A stretch of 45,609 bases of DNA from an uncultured Bacilli bacterium (GTDB lineage Bacteria > Bacillota_I > Bacilli_A > RFN20 > CAG-449): NCBI GenBank assembly GCA_944332225.1, contig CALVJO010000011.1, forward strand, positions 1-45,609. Direction: 5' to 3'. Below the pieces are notes generated by a model. That model saw only the letters and a program-made list of their open reading frames with translations, had not been told where the DNA came from and ran no database searches. A program made the position numbers and the translations under genes. Shown in pieces: positions 7,876 to 16,260 of this stretch (its first letter is position 1; every line of letters begins with the position of its first letter).

Positions 7876-8724
7876 TCATATAATCGTAAAATTAAAAATC
7901 ATCGCAATTAGCAATAAAGTAAATAAAGCAAGGACGACTATAGAACCAATAGAGTCTCTTACATGCCATTTCAAAACTCGATAACGGGTTCTTTTCTTAT
8001 CTGGATCATACCCTCTTGCTATCATCGCGTAAGCTAAATCAACGCTTCTAGATAAAGATGACGCAATCAAAGGAATAATTAAAGCGATGATCGCCCTAAC
8101 TTTTTCTTTGAATTTTCCTTCTTGAAAATCTACGCCTCTAGAAGCTTGGGCTTTCATTATTCGATCAGTCTCATCTAATAAAGTTGGGATGAATCGTAAA
8201 GTTAAAGATATCATCATAGCGATTATATGAACAGGAACTTTAATCCATTTTAAAGGATGCATCAGCCATTCAAGTCCATAAGTTAAATCCATCGGCTTCG
8301 TCGTGGAAGTTAATATCAAAGATAATGCAAGCATCAAGGCTAATCTTACAAAGACATAAAACGTAGTAATTAAAGCCGAATAATAAATTGTTAAATTAAT
8401 CCCAGGAATCGTAAAAGATACATATCCAAAGATTGAAAGATCATCTTTAATAGTGAATATATTGATAATCAAAATGATAATCATCATCATCCAAACCACT
8501 TTAAGCTGCTTAAATAATTGCTTTAAGCTAATATGAGCGATTCTCATCAAGATATAGATTCCAACCATCAAAAAGGCATAGACGATTAAATTAGTCCAAA
8601 GTGAACCATAAGAGAAAAACACCATAACCATACAAATGATCATAGAGACTATCTTTCCTCTAGGATCCATTCTATGAAGCAAGGTATCGTATTGAGAATA
8701 TCTTCCTAAAGAAATATTATTCAT
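7876..8724 (-). CDS. ecfT: ECF transporter transmembrane protein EcfT
   Basis: 282 residues with five to six membrane segments and a cytoplasmic coupling region carrying the two Ala-Arg-Gly-type motifs (QASRGVDF and IARGYDP) that contact the ATPases. N-terminal YDTLLHRMDPRGK is typical. It joins EcfA1/EcfA2 to exchangeable substrate-binding S components for vitamin and metal uptake. No S component is encoded in the window, so this is a group II (shared) module. It overlaps ecfA2 by 8 nt and has AGGAG seven bases before the ATG. It ends in TGA, evidence that UGA is a stop. Confidence 0.95.
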   Translation of the reverse strand: MNNISLGRYSQYDTLLHRMDPRGKIVSMIICMVMVFFSYGSLWTNLIVYAFLMVGIYILMRIAHISLKQLFKQLKVVWMMMIIILIINIFTIKDDLSIFGYVSFTIPGINLTIYYSALITTFYVFVRLALMLALSLILTSTTKPMDLTYGLEWLMHPLKWIKVPVHIIAMMISLTLRFIPTLLDETDRIMKAQASRGVDFQEGKFKEKVRAIIALIIPLIASSLSRSVDLAYAMIARGYDPDKKRTRYRVLKWHVRDSIGSIVVLALFTLLLIAMIFNFTII

Positions 8725-9907
8725 GGTATTTCTCCTTAATTTCGAGAGCTAAAGTATGAACATCCTTAACTTTAGTTAAATCAATCTTAAAACCTCGAGA
8801 AGATATTTTTTTAGCAAATTCGAAGACTAAAGGCTCATCTAAATTATATTTTTCTTTTAAATTATCTTGGGAAAATAATTCTTTAGGAGAGGTATCAGAA
8901 ACTAGTTTTCCGTGATTTAAAACTAAAACTCTAGTCGCATATTTTAAAACTAAGTCCATATCGTGAGTTATCATGATAATTTCAGTTCCGTTATGATATA
9001 AAAGGTTAAATAAAGACATGATTTCTTTAGTTCCAAGAGGATCTAATCCCGCGGTTGGTTCATCTAAGACTAAAATCTTTGGATTTAAAGCGATAATTCC
9101 CGCGATTGCAACTCTTCTCTTTTGACCTCCTGATAGTTCAAAAGGAGATCTTTCATATAAAGACTCATCGATTCCAACCATCTTTAAAGCATCTTTTGCC
9201 TTGCTTGTAGCCTCTTCTTTAGAAAAGCCAAAATTTCTTGGTCCAAAGGCGACATCTTCTAAAACAGTTTCTTCAAATAATTGATATTCAGGAAATTGAA
9301 AAACTAATCCTGCATACTTTTTTAATGACTTCAAACCTTTAATCTTTTTAATATTTGTGACTTCAAAAGCATCCTTTGAAGGAATCTTCTTAGAATATTT
9401 ATCTTTTAAATAGCTTCTAATATTTTTTAAAACAGAGTGATATAGAGAAGGGAATTGATTTCTATCATTCTTCCATTTCTTTTTATCATTATAAGAGCAA
9501 ATATTATCTAAATATTTATAACCGATTAAGTTAAACTTTTTAGGCTCAAGGAAGAAGATGATCTCATCGCTTTTATAGGCTAAAGAGATTAATTTATGTT
9601 CATGATATCCTTCATAGATTTTTCCTGAATCTAAAGAATCTGATAAACAATATACAGCATGCACGATCTCTTCTAATTCTTTTTGTAAGACAAAAGGAAC
9701 GATATCTCCGACGATCACCCTACCTTCAGTTGGTTTTAATAAAGCATTTATCTGCTGAACAAAAGTAGATTTTCCTGAACCGGTATGGCCCACTAAAGCT
9801 AAAAACTCATGAGAAGATATCTCAACATTAATATTCTCTAAAGCATCAGATTTAAAAGGGGTATTCTTTTGATAAACATAGAATACATTATCAAACTTTA
9901 TCGGCAT
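8717..9907 (-). CDS. ecfA2: ECF transporter ATPase EcfA2 with a large insertion
   Basis: 396 residues, versus about 290 for the family. All ABC motifs are present: Walker A GHTGSGKS (40-47), Q-loop in LVFQFPEYQLFEETV (about 201-215), signature LSGGQ (258-262), Walker B ILVLDEP (278-284). Between the VGD after Walker A (about 67) and AGLVFQ (199) there are about 130 residues where roughly 25 are normal: an insertion of about 105 residues (about 70-178) that is lysine-, tyrosine- and aspartate-rich and has no motif I know. Reading frame and motifs are intact, so the protein should be active. It overlaps ecfA1 by 10 nt. It powers vitamin/metal uptake with EcfA1 and EcfT. Confidence 0.93.
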   Translation of the reverse strand: MPIKFDNVFYVYQKNTPFKSDALENINVEISSHEFLALVGHTGSGKSTFVQQINALLKPTEGRVIVGDIVPFVLQKELEEIVHAVYCLSDSLDSGKIYEGYHEHKLISLAYKSDEIIFFLEPKKFNLIGYKYLDNICSYNDKKKWKNDRNQFPSLYHSVLKNIRSYLKDKYSKKIPSKDAFEVTNIKKIKGLKSLKKYAGLVFQFPEYQLFEETVLEDVAFGPRNFGFSKEEATSKAKDALKMVGIDESLYERSPFELSGGQKRRVAIAGIIALNPKILVLDEPTAGLDPLGTKEIMSLFNLLYHNGTEIIMITHDMDLVLKYATRVLVLNHGKLVSDTSPKELFSQDNLKEKYNLDEPLVFEFAKKISSRGFKIDLTKVKDVHTLALEIKEKYHE

Positions 9908-10713
9908 AAATAATCCTCTAAATCCTCGAGTTTAGAAATATTACCTACATCAATTCCTAAAGAGATTAATTCGTTTTTAAGCTTTAAAAAGAAAGGGATA
10001 TCTAATCCTAAGTTTTCTAATTCTTTTTCATTAGAAAATACCTTTTCAGGAATATCATCCATGATAATCTTCCCATCATTTAAAACGATGACTCTAGAAG
10101 AAAGATAGGCTTCTTCAACATCATGAGTAATTGATATAATAGTTAACTTAGGATTTTCTTTTCTAAGGCGATGAATCAAAGATATGATTTCTCTTTTCCC
10201 TTTAGGATCAAGCATCGCGGTTGATTCATCTAAGATGATAATTTCAGGTGCCATAGCAAGAACTCCCGCTAAGGCAACCCGTTGCTTTTGTCCCCCTGAA
10301 AGAGACGATGGTTCCTTATCTAAGAATTCATTCATTCCAACTAAAGTCGCGTATTTTAAAACGATAGGCTCCATCTCAGAAGTTGGAATCTGTTTATTTT
10401 CTAAGCCAAAAGCTATATCATCTCTAACCGTTGCTCCGATAAATTGATTATCTGGATTTTGAAAAACAATTCCAATTTTCTCTCGCTTCATCGATTCAGT
10501 AATTTCTTGATCATCTAAATAGATTATTCCATCATCAGGTTCAGGAATTAATCCTGCTATTATCTTTGCTAAAGTAGATTTACCCGAACCATTTTTACCG
10601 ATCAATGAGACATACTCCCCTTCTTCAACGCTAAAAGAGATGTCATTGATTGTTGGGACATCTTGCTCGTTATCATAATAGAATGTAATATGCTCTAATC
10701 TTAAATTACTCAT
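9898..10713 (-). CDS. ecfA1: ECF transporter ATPase EcfA1
   Basis: 271 residues, normal length and without an insertion. Walker A GKNGSGKST (about 39-47), Q-loop GIVFQNPDNQF, the switch region ATVRDDIAFGLEN typical of EcfA1, signature LSGGQKQR, Walker B IIILDESTAMLDP (Glu followed by Ser, typical of EcfA1) and an H-loop ITHD. Hydrolyses ATP in the heterodimer with EcfA2. The upstream Shine-Dalgarno is weak; the start overlaps the end of a 64-residue membrane protein by 8 nt, so coupled translation is likely. Confidence 0.96.
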   Translation of the reverse strand: MSNLRLEHITFYYDNEQDVPTINDISFSVEEGEYVSLIGKNGSGKSTLAKIIAGLIPEPDDGIIYLDDQEITESMKREKIGIVFQNPDNQFIGATVRDDIAFGLENKQIPTSEMEPIVLKYATLVGMNEFLDKEPSSLSGGQKQRVALAGVLAMAPEIIILDESTAMLDPKGKREIISLIHRLRKENPKLTIISITHDVEEAYLSSRVIVLNDGKIIMDDIPEKVFSNEKELENLGLDIPFFLKLKNELISLGIDVGNISKLEDLEDYLCR

Positions 10714-10900
10714 GGTTCTTTTTCTTAAATATCATTATTGAAGTAACGACGATATATATTATAAATAATCCCCCGGAAATGGCAAAGAAAACTATTTTCC
10801 CAAGATTATTATCTATTAACCCAGATTGATTAAAAATGAGCCAAATTGGCACGAAAGCTATTAAAAAACATAAGATTAGAATTAAATATTTTCTAATCAT
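10706..10900 (-). CDS. Small two-segment membrane protein
   Basis: 64 residues with two hydrophobic helices (about 5-24 and 35-58) joined by a short polar loop (NQSGLIDNN), and a KKKNHE tail. No family recognised. It overlaps comEB upstream and ecfA1 downstream by 8 nt each, so it sits inside a translationally coupled operon and is very probably expressed. It may be an ECF accessory or an unrelated membrane peptide; nothing in the sequence decides this. Confidence 0.7.
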   Translation of the reverse strand: MIRKYLILILCFLIAFVPIWLIFNQSGLIDNNLGKIVFFAISGGLFIIYIVVTSIMIFKKKNHE

Positions 10901-11378
10901 TATCTACCTCGATATTAATCTTTCTTCCCTGATATTTTCTAAAAGGAATATTAGCTAAGTTCAATAATCGTTTTGACGCGAGAGTTTGCACTGAATCAGG
11001 ATATTTATCCTCAAGATAAACAACCTCTTTAATACCAGATTGAATTAAAGCCTTCGCGCATTCATTGCATGGGAACATAGTAACATAAATGATGCAGTCT
11101 CTAACCGATTGTCTAGAATTTAATATCGCATTAAATTCAGCATGACACACATACAAATACTTATTATCTAAAGGATCTTTACCATCTCTATCCCAAGGCA
11201 TTAAATCATCGGATAAGCCAATAGGCATCCCGTTATATCCCATAGTGATAACTTTATGATCCTTGCTAGCTACGCAGGCTCCAACTTGAGTGTTTGGATC
11301 CTTGCTTCTCATAGCAGAGAGCAAGGCAACTCCCATAAAATATTCATCCCAGCTAATGTAATCTTCTCGTTTGCTCAT
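10893..11378 (-). CDS. comEB: dCMP deaminase (ComEB family)
   Basis: 161 residues. Zinc-dependent deaminase signature: CHAEFNAIL (catalytic His and Glu) and MFPCNECAKALIQSG (two Cys ligands). N-terminal SWDEYFMGVALLSAMRSKDP and GYNGMPIG are typical of dCMP deaminases, which make dUMP for thymidylate synthesis. The start at 11378 has GAGG five bases upstream. First gene of the operon running through ecfA1A2T, truA and the PHP gene. Confidence 0.94.
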   Translation of the reverse strand: MSKREDYISWDEYFMGVALLSAMRSKDPNTQVGACVASKDHKVITMGYNGMPIGLSDDLMPWDRDGKDPLDNKYLYVCHAEFNAILNSRQSVRDCIIYVTMFPCNECAKALIQSGIKEVVYLEDKYPDSVQTLASKRLLNLANIPFRKYQGRKINIEVDND

Positions 11379-11443
11379 ATTTACCTCGTTACAAAAATAA
11401 TATACTAATCTAAATAATTATCCATTCTTAAAAATTTATTTCC

Positions 11444-11473
11444 ATAAAAAAGAGGAAGTTTTGCTTCCTCTTA
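11444..11473 (-). terminator. Terminator of the LRR lipoprotein gene
   Basis: Minus-strand stem AGAGGAAG/CTTCCTCT (arms 11464-11471 and 11451-11458) followed by TTTTTTATGG, 15 bases after the stop codon. Confidence 0.85.
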
Positions 11474-11487
11474 TAACCTTATTATCT

Positions 11488-13377
11488 TTATTCAGTATAA
11501 ATGGTATCGGAAATGTATTGTAACATATATTCAGTCCAACCATTTTTAGATGATTCGCAGTAGCCTTTATAATCGTTTATATAAGTTTCGGAAGTGAAGT
11601 AAATTTTAAAAGTAGCTTTAACTCCTATAAATGAAGTTTCATCAACTTTAAATTTTGTTCCTACCTCATTTGGAATAACAATTCCATCTAAAGCGCAATT
11701 TTGTAAGGCATATTCTTTGATTCTATCAGTCTCAGCATTTAAAACAAACACGCCTGTCTTTGATTTATTTACATAAAGAACATCGCCATAATCAATTTCA
11801 GTAACTGTCGTTCCTGTTAGAGAATCATCATGGGTTGAAGAATAATATAATACTCCCTCATCTACAGCAAAGAACTTGTTTCCTTCTTCAACGATAACAT
11901 CTTCAATTCCTTCAGGAGCAAAGATTCCGCTATTGAGGTAAGTAACTGAGCTCTTAATAGTTAAATCACCTTCAAAAGCATTAGGAACATAATACAATCT
12001 TTGTAAAGTGTTATCTTTATAAAGCAACCCGTTTTCATCAGTAGACCAAGTTATATTTGTCGCATTTGGATCAATTGTGAATTTGCTGATTTTAATATTC
12101 TCTAAGGTATAATCATCACAGATTCCAGTAGAATAGGTGCAATGATCATCAATAACAAATTCAACAGGATCTTGAGCAGTTACATCAAACACTGAAAGAA
12201 TCTTACCAGAAGAATATTTTCCGCTATCAGCATTATAAGAGCTGAAGTCATAAAGGACAGAATATCCTTCATAATCGACTACTTCAAGATGAGTATTAGT
12301 TGAATCAATATAAATATCTTTTAAGCTAGTACAACCTCTAAACATGTCTTTACCGCGAGAAGATGAACCTCCGTTATTAGTAAAAATAACATGAGTTAAA
12401 GAAGTACAATTTTCAAAAGCATAATTACCTACTGATTTAGAATCAATTTCAAAGGACTCTAAGGAAGTGCAATCCTTGAAGGCTGAAGTTCCAATATTAT
12501 TGATATATAAAGAAACAGTATCAAGAGCGGTACATCCTTCAAATGCATTAGCATTAATTCTAATCGCAGTTGTAGTTTTACTATCCTCATAGACGATTTC
12601 TTTTAAATTAACGCATCCTTGGAAAGCTCTTTGGTCAATTGTTGTAACCGTCGAAGGAATATAAACTTTGACGATATCCTCTCTATTTGCATAGGCATCT
12701 TTTGCGATAGTTTTTAAAGGATCGCCATCTTCATCCACTGAAGGAACATGTAACTCAATCTCTTCAGGAACATAATTAAAGTCTAATTTAGCTTGAGCTA
12801 CGCTTTCTTGAGCAATTGTTTTAATCGCACTAGATGATGCAGTAGCACCTGATACATTATTAGTTACATTACCATCAGTTCCAATTAATCCTAAAGCATC
12901 ATCCGCAAAGATAGAATCATCTTGTAAGCTATGATAATTTTCACTAGTTTTAACATAATTAGAAATAGTGAAAGTATTAACATCGACGCTGAAATACATT
13001 TCTAATTCTTCAACAAATCCTATAGAAGTAGATACTCCTCGATAGATTACATGAGTAACAGTTCCATCAACTGAAGCATCATAACGATTCAATAATGTAG
13101 TCGCGCTTGTTTCAAAATCGCTAACAGCAGTGAAAGTTGCTCCTGGAACTAAACCTTCTAAAGTTTCTAAAACATTTGAAGGAATGTCTTCGCTAGGAGT
13201 CGAAGGCGTTGATGGGTTAGATGGATTAGATGAGGAGGTTTCCGATGTCTCGCTAGAAGTTGGAGACGATGTTCCTCCATTTGAAGAGCTAGTTGTACCA
13301 TCGCAGGCAGTTAATAATAAACCACCTCCTAGAAGACAAATAGCCGATAAAGTTAGTAGTTTCTTTAACGATTTCAT
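11488..13377 (-). CDS. Secreted lipoprotein: FMN_bind-like domain plus BspA-type leucine-rich repeats
   Basis: 629 residues. A lipoprotein signal (MKSLKKLLTLSAICLLGG..., lipobox LTAC, Cys about 25) is followed by a Ser/Thr/Pro-rich linker to about residue 65. Residues about 70-195 look like an FMN_bind domain: alternating beta-rich segments ending in NNVSGATASSSAI, where the Thr of SGAT (about 179) fits the site at which ApbE attaches FMN; the usual Asp three residues before the Ser is Asn. From about 235 come LRR_5 (BspA-like) repeats (IPSTVTTIDQRAF, GCVNLKEI, NAFEGCTALDTV, SAFKDCTSLESF, YAFENCTSLTHV), then further beta-rich sequence. The start at 13377 has GAGGGG seven bases upstream; the longer frame has no such site. 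Own promoter and terminator. Inferred role: surface-exposed, possibly redox-active or host-binding. Confidence 0.75.
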   Translation of the reverse strand: MKSLKKLLTLSAICLLGGGLLLTACDGTTSSSNGGTSSPTSSETSETSSSNPSNPSTPSTPSEDIPSNVLETLEGLVPGATFTAVSDFETSATTLLNRYDASVDGTVTHVIYRGVSTSIGFVEELEMYFSVDVNTFTISNYVKTSENYHSLQDDSIFADDALGLIGTDGNVTNNVSGATASSSAIKTIAQESVAQAKLDFNYVPEEIELHVPSVDEDGDPLKTIAKDAYANREDIVKVYIPSTVTTIDQRAFQGCVNLKEIVYEDSKTTTAIRINANAFEGCTALDTVSLYINNIGTSAFKDCTSLESFEIDSKSVGNYAFENCTSLTHVIFTNNGGSSSRGKDMFRGCTSLKDIYIDSTNTHLEVVDYEGYSVLYDFSSYNADSGKYSSGKILSVFDVTAQDPVEFVIDDHCTYSTGICDDYTLENIKISKFTIDPNATNITWSTDENGLLYKDNTLQRLYYVPNAFEGDLTIKSSVTYLNSGIFAPEGIEDVIVEEGNKFFAVDEGVLYYSSTHDDSLTGTTVTEIDYGDVLYVNKSKTGVFVLNAETDRIKEYALQNCALDGIVIPNEVGTKFKVDETSFIGVKATFKIYFTSETYINDYKGYCESSKNGWTEYMLQYISDTIYTE

Positions 13378-13394
13378 AAATAAATTCCCCTCAT

Positions 13395-13410
13395 AGAGAT
13401 AAATATCTCT
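13395..13410 (-). other. Small hairpin in the leader of the LRR lipoprotein
   Basis: AGAGATA/TATCTCT inverted repeat directly upstream of the Shine-Dalgarno GAGGGG. It may stabilise the 5' end or affect initiation; too short to assign a class. Confidence 0.35.
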
Positions 13411-13419
13411 TACCTTTTT

Positions 13420-13447
13420 ATTATAGAAAATCATTTTTTTAAGTAAA
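13420..13447 (-). promoter_or_regulatory. Promoter of the LRR lipoprotein
   Basis: Minus strand -35 TTTACT (13442-13447), 16-nt spacer, perfect -10 TATAAT (13420-13425), about 45 bases before the start codon. The rest of the interval to 13611 contains no gene. Confidence 0.6.
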
Positions 13448-13599
13448 GTAAATCGATATTTTTTTATCGATATAGTAAATTTTTTGTAAAAAAAAGAAAA
13501 AGTGAACTAAAAATTTAAATCATTCTTATTTTATCCATCCTTAATTTTTTAATTTATGAGCTGTTATGAATTTATAACTATATGAATTTAATCTATCTT

Positions 13600-13634
13600 T
13601 ATAAATAAAAAAGAGAGACCATAAAAGCCTCTCT
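13600..13634 (-). terminator. Terminator of the ribosomal superoperon
   Basis: Minus-strand stem with arms 13627-13634 and 13612-13619 (AGAGAGGC and GTCTCTCT, one G-U pair) followed by TTTTTTATTTAT, 19 bases after the rplQ stop. It is the only clear terminator after rpsJ, so rpsJ to rplQ may be one long unit. Confidence 0.8.
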
Positions 13635-13652
13635 AACATTCATAATTTATTA

Positions 13653-14054
13653 TTACTTAACCCAAGTAACAATAGCAGTGACAGCGTTATCTCCTCTTCT
13701 TACGCCGGATTTAATGACAGAAGTATATCCGCCATTTCTATCCTTATAAGCAGGAGCGATATCATTAAATAATACTTGTAAAGCTGTCTTACCGTCTTTA
13801 TTGGTGTTGGTTGGTCTCATCTTAGCTGCAGCTAATCTACGAGAATTAAGGTCGCCCTTCTTTCCGTAGGTAACTAATCTATCAGCATAAGCTGAGAGCT
13901 CTTTTGCGAAAGCTAAAGTTGCTTCAACCTTACCATAGATAATTAAATCGGTAACAGTATTTCTTAACATGGATTTTTTCTTAGATGAAGTAAATCCAGT
14001 TTTGAATCTAACTCCACCTTTACCATGTACGTTCTTACGTCCAATTGTTGCCAT
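13653..14054 (-). CDS. rplQ: 50S ribosomal protein L17
   Basis: 133 residues. Conserved blocks: KSMLRNTVTDLIIYGKVEAT near residues 28-47 and a GDNAVTAIV segment at the C-terminus. The N-terminus (MATIGRKNVHGKGGVRFKTG) differs from the usual MxxRKLGR start. Located at the polypeptide exit tunnel rim. Last gene of the alpha operon, 12 nt after rpoA. Confidence 0.95.
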   Translation of the reverse strand: MATIGRKNVHGKGGVRFKTGFTSSKKKSMLRNTVTDLIIYGKVEATLAFAKELSAYADRLVTYGKKGDLNSRRLAAAKMRPTNTNKDGKTALQVLFNDIAPAYKDRNGGYTSVIKSGVRRGDNAVTAIVTWVK

Positions 14055-14066
14055 ATAAGCCTCCTA

Positions 14067-15017
14067 TTATTCGTATTCACGGAAGCCAAGGCCGATGGCC
14101 GCAAGTTTTTCTTTGACTTCCTTAAGAGATTTCTTACCGAGGTTTTTAACTTTCATCATATCTTCTTCAGTCTTTTGAGTTAATTCCATAACAGTTTGAA
14201 TGGAAGCTCTCTTGAGACAGTTATAAGATCTGACAGATAAGTCTAATTCATCGATAGTCATATCTTGATATTTATTCTTTGGTTCTTCTTCTCTCTCAGC
14301 TAAGACTTCTTGTGATTTAGCGATTTCACTTAAATCAACAAATAATTCAAAGTGAGAAACTAAGATTTTTGCAGCGAGAGATATGGCCTCTTGAGGCATC
14401 ATAGCTCCGTTTGTGGTGATTTCCATCTCCAAGCGATCATAGCCGATCTCTTGACCAACTCTAGCAGGTAAAACTTCATATTTTACCTTAGTGATTGGTG
14501 AGTAATTTGAATCGGTTGGAATCATACCGATTGGGAAAGATTTATTTTTATTATCTTCAGCTGTGACGTAACCGCGTCCGTTGCGAGCGTAGATAGTCAT
14601 AACTAAATGACCATCTTCGTTAACATTAGCAATCACGTGGTCAGGATTGATAATTGAAACTCCTCCTGGACATTGGATATCCGCGCCGGTGACGACGCAT
14701 GGTCCCTTACAATCGATATAAAGTTTTTGAGTTGCTTCAGAATCTTCATCGATCTTTAAGACTAATCCCTTCAAATTCAGGATGATTTCAGTGACATCTT
14801 CTTTAATTCCATCTAAAGATGAGAATTCGTGACGTGCGCCTTCAACTTCGCAAGCAAAGATGCTTGCTCCAGGTAAAGAAGATAATAAGACTCTTCTTAA
14901 GGCGTTACCTAGAGTTAAGCCAAAGCCTCTTTCTAAAGGTTCGATTGCGAAAGTACCAACATTAGTTTGGGTATCATATTGAGCAATCTTGAATTCAGGT
15001 TTTTCAAATTTTTTCAT
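14067..15017 (-). CDS. rpoA: DNA-directed RNA polymerase subunit alpha
   Basis: 316 residues, full length. The N-terminal dimerisation domain (about 1-230) includes EPLERGFGLTLGNALRRVLLSS. A flexible linker (EEPKNKYQ) is followed by the C-terminal domain (about 250-316) with LDLSVRSYNCLKRASI and KNLGKKSLKEVKEKL, which binds UP elements and activators. AGGAGG lies before the ATG. Its place between rpsK and rplQ is universal in Bacillota. Confidence 0.98.
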   Translation of the reverse strand: MKKFEKPEFKIAQYDTQTNVGTFAIEPLERGFGLTLGNALRRVLLSSLPGASIFACEVEGARHEFSSLDGIKEDVTEIILNLKGLVLKIDEDSEATQKLYIDCKGPCVVTGADIQCPGGVSIINPDHVIANVNEDGHLVMTIYARNGRGYVTAEDNKNKSFPIGMIPTDSNYSPITKVKYEVLPARVGQEIGYDRLEMEITTNGAMMPQEAISLAAKILVSHFELFVDLSEIAKSQEVLAEREEEPKNKYQDMTIDELDLSVRSYNCLKRASIQTVMELTQKTEEDMMKVKNLGKKSLKEVKEKLAAIGLGFREYE

Positions 15018-15060
15018 CTATTTCCTCCTGATGTTTGAAATCCACACTTTATAATATAAA

Positions 15061-15080
15061 TGATTTTACAAGAAAAATCA
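15061..15080 (-). other. Hairpin between rpsK and rpoA
   Basis: A 7-bp inverted repeat TGATTTT/AAAATCA with a 6-nt loop sits in the 67-nt gap, starting five bases after the rpsK stop; a TTTATATTATAAAG stretch follows. It may be a weak attenuator, processing site or internal promoter region. No GC in the stem makes a strong terminator unlikely. Confidence 0.35.
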
Positions 15081-15084
15081 CTTA

Positions 15085-15480
15085 CTAGCCTCTTGGACGC
15101 TTTGGTGGACGGCATCCATTATGAGGAATAGGGGTAGAATCGGAGATTGCAGTGATCTTTAATCCAGCTGCTTGTAAGCTTCTAATAGCCGATTCTCTTC
15201 CTTGACCAGTACCTTTTAAATCAACGTCGACGCTGGTTAATCCTTGGTCAAGAGCAACCTTCGCGCAAGCTTCAGCAGCTTGTTGAGCAGCATAAGCAGT
15301 TCCCTTTTTAGCTCCCTTATAGCCCATAGCTCCAGCAGAAGACCAGGTGATTACATTACCACTCTTGTCGGAGATAGTAACGATGGTGTTATTGAAGGTA
15401 GTATGAATGTGCGCAACACCTTCAGTATAAGCTCTTTTAATTTTCTTTTTTCTTGGAGCTGCAGTTTTCTTATTTGCCAT
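15085..15480 (-). CDS. rpsK: 30S ribosomal protein S11
   Basis: 131 residues. It has [37 protein letters not shown] and the conserved C-terminus [16 protein letters not shown]. It sits on the 30S platform near the E-site mRNA path. Start 18 nt after rpsM with its own Shine-Dalgarno. Confidence 0.98.
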   Translation of the reverse strand: MANKKTAAPRKKKIKRAYTEGVAHIHTTFNNTIVTISDKSGNVITWSSAGAMGYKGAKKGTAYAAQQAAEACAKVALDQGLTSVDVDLKGTGQGRESAIRSLQAAGLKITAISDSTPIPHNGCRPPKRPRG

Positions 15481-15498
15481 AGTTTAATACTCCTTTCA

Positions 15499-15873
15499 TT
15501 ACGCCGTAGCTTTCTTCTTGTTGGCGATAGTTTTCTTCGGTCCTTTTCTGGTTCTTGCGTTAGTCTTGGTTCTTTGTCCATTAACTGGTAAACCTTTTCT
15601 ATGACGCATTCCACGATAGCAACCGATATCTTGGAGTCTTTTAATATTCATCGAAACTTCTCTTCTAAGATCGCCTTCGACTTTAATTTTGCTAATTTCA
15701 TTTCTGATAGCAGTTAATTGCTCTTCAGTAAGATTTTTGACTCTAATATCTTCTGAGATTCCGCAAGTTTTTAAAACTTTCTTCGCGGTAGTAGTTCCAA
15801 TACCATAAATGTAGGTAAGGGATACGACAACTCTTTTGTCATTTGGTATATCAACACCGACAATACGTGCCAT
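15499..15873 (-). CDS. rpsM: 30S ribosomal protein S13
   Basis: 124 residues. [20 protein letters not shown] start, [14 protein letters not shown], and the basic C-terminal [20 protein letters not shown] block that reaches the P-site tRNA. Standard member between rpmJ and rpsK. Confidence 0.98.
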   Translation of the reverse strand: MARIVGVDIPNDKRVVVSLTYIYGIGTTTAKKVLKTCGISEDIRVKNLTEEQLTAIRNEISKIKVEGDLRREVSMNIKRLQDIGCYRGMRHRKGLPVNGQRTKTNARTRKGPKKTIANKKKATA

Positions 15874-15891
15874 TTCAATTTCCTCCTAAAA

Positions 15892-16005
15892 TTAACCTTG
15901 TCTTTGCTTATGCTTTGGGTTGGAGCAGATGACCATAACTTTTCCGTGTCTTCTGATAACCTTGCACTTGTCGCAAATTGGTTTTACTGAAGGTCTAACT
16001 TTCAT
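15892..16005 (-). CDS. rpmJ: 50S ribosomal protein L36 (zinc-binding form)
   Basis: 37 residues, found by translating the infA-rpsM gap. It begins [20 protein letters not shown] and ends KHKQRQG. Zinc ligands Cys11, Cys14, Cys27 and His32 are all present, so this is the Zn-ribbon (C+) type. ATG at 16005 with AGGAGG upstream; it lies 22 nt after infA and 18 nt before rpsM. Confidence 0.97.
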   Translation of the reverse strand: MKVRPSVKPICDKCKVIRRHGKVMVICSNPKHKQRQG

Positions 16006-16027
16006 AAATTATTTCCTCCTAATGATA

Positions 16028-16249
16028 CTATTTGTATCGATATGTAATTCGGCCATGTGTTAAATCGTAAGGCGATAGCTCAACTGTGACTTTATCACCT
16101 GGTAAAATGCGAATGTAATTCATGCGGATTTTACCAGAAACAGTGGCCATTATCACAGCTCCATTTTGCTCTAACTTGACCCTAAAGGTCGCGTTTGGCA
16201 ATTTCTCTACCACTATCGCTTCTGTTTCTATGACGTTTCCTTTTGCCAT
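16028..16249 (-). CDS. infA: Translation initiation factor IF-1
   Basis: 73 residues forming a single S1/OB fold: [20 protein letters not shown] start, then [16 protein letters not shown] and [15 protein letters not shown] end. Blocks the A site during initiation. Lies between map and rpmJ as in other Bacillota. Confidence 0.98.
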   Translation of the reverse strand: MAKGNVIETEAIVVEKLPNATFRVKLEQNGAVIMATVSGKIRMNYIRILPGDKVTVELSPYDLTHGRITYRYK

Positions 16250-16260
16250 TCTTCCCTCTC

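Noticed and set aside
13452-13471. Inverted repeat ATCGATA/TATCGAT upstream of the LRR lipoprotein promoter
   Set aside because: Possible operator, but it lies upstream of the -35, its spacer is a pure T run, and palindromes of this type are expected in AT-rich intergenic DNA.
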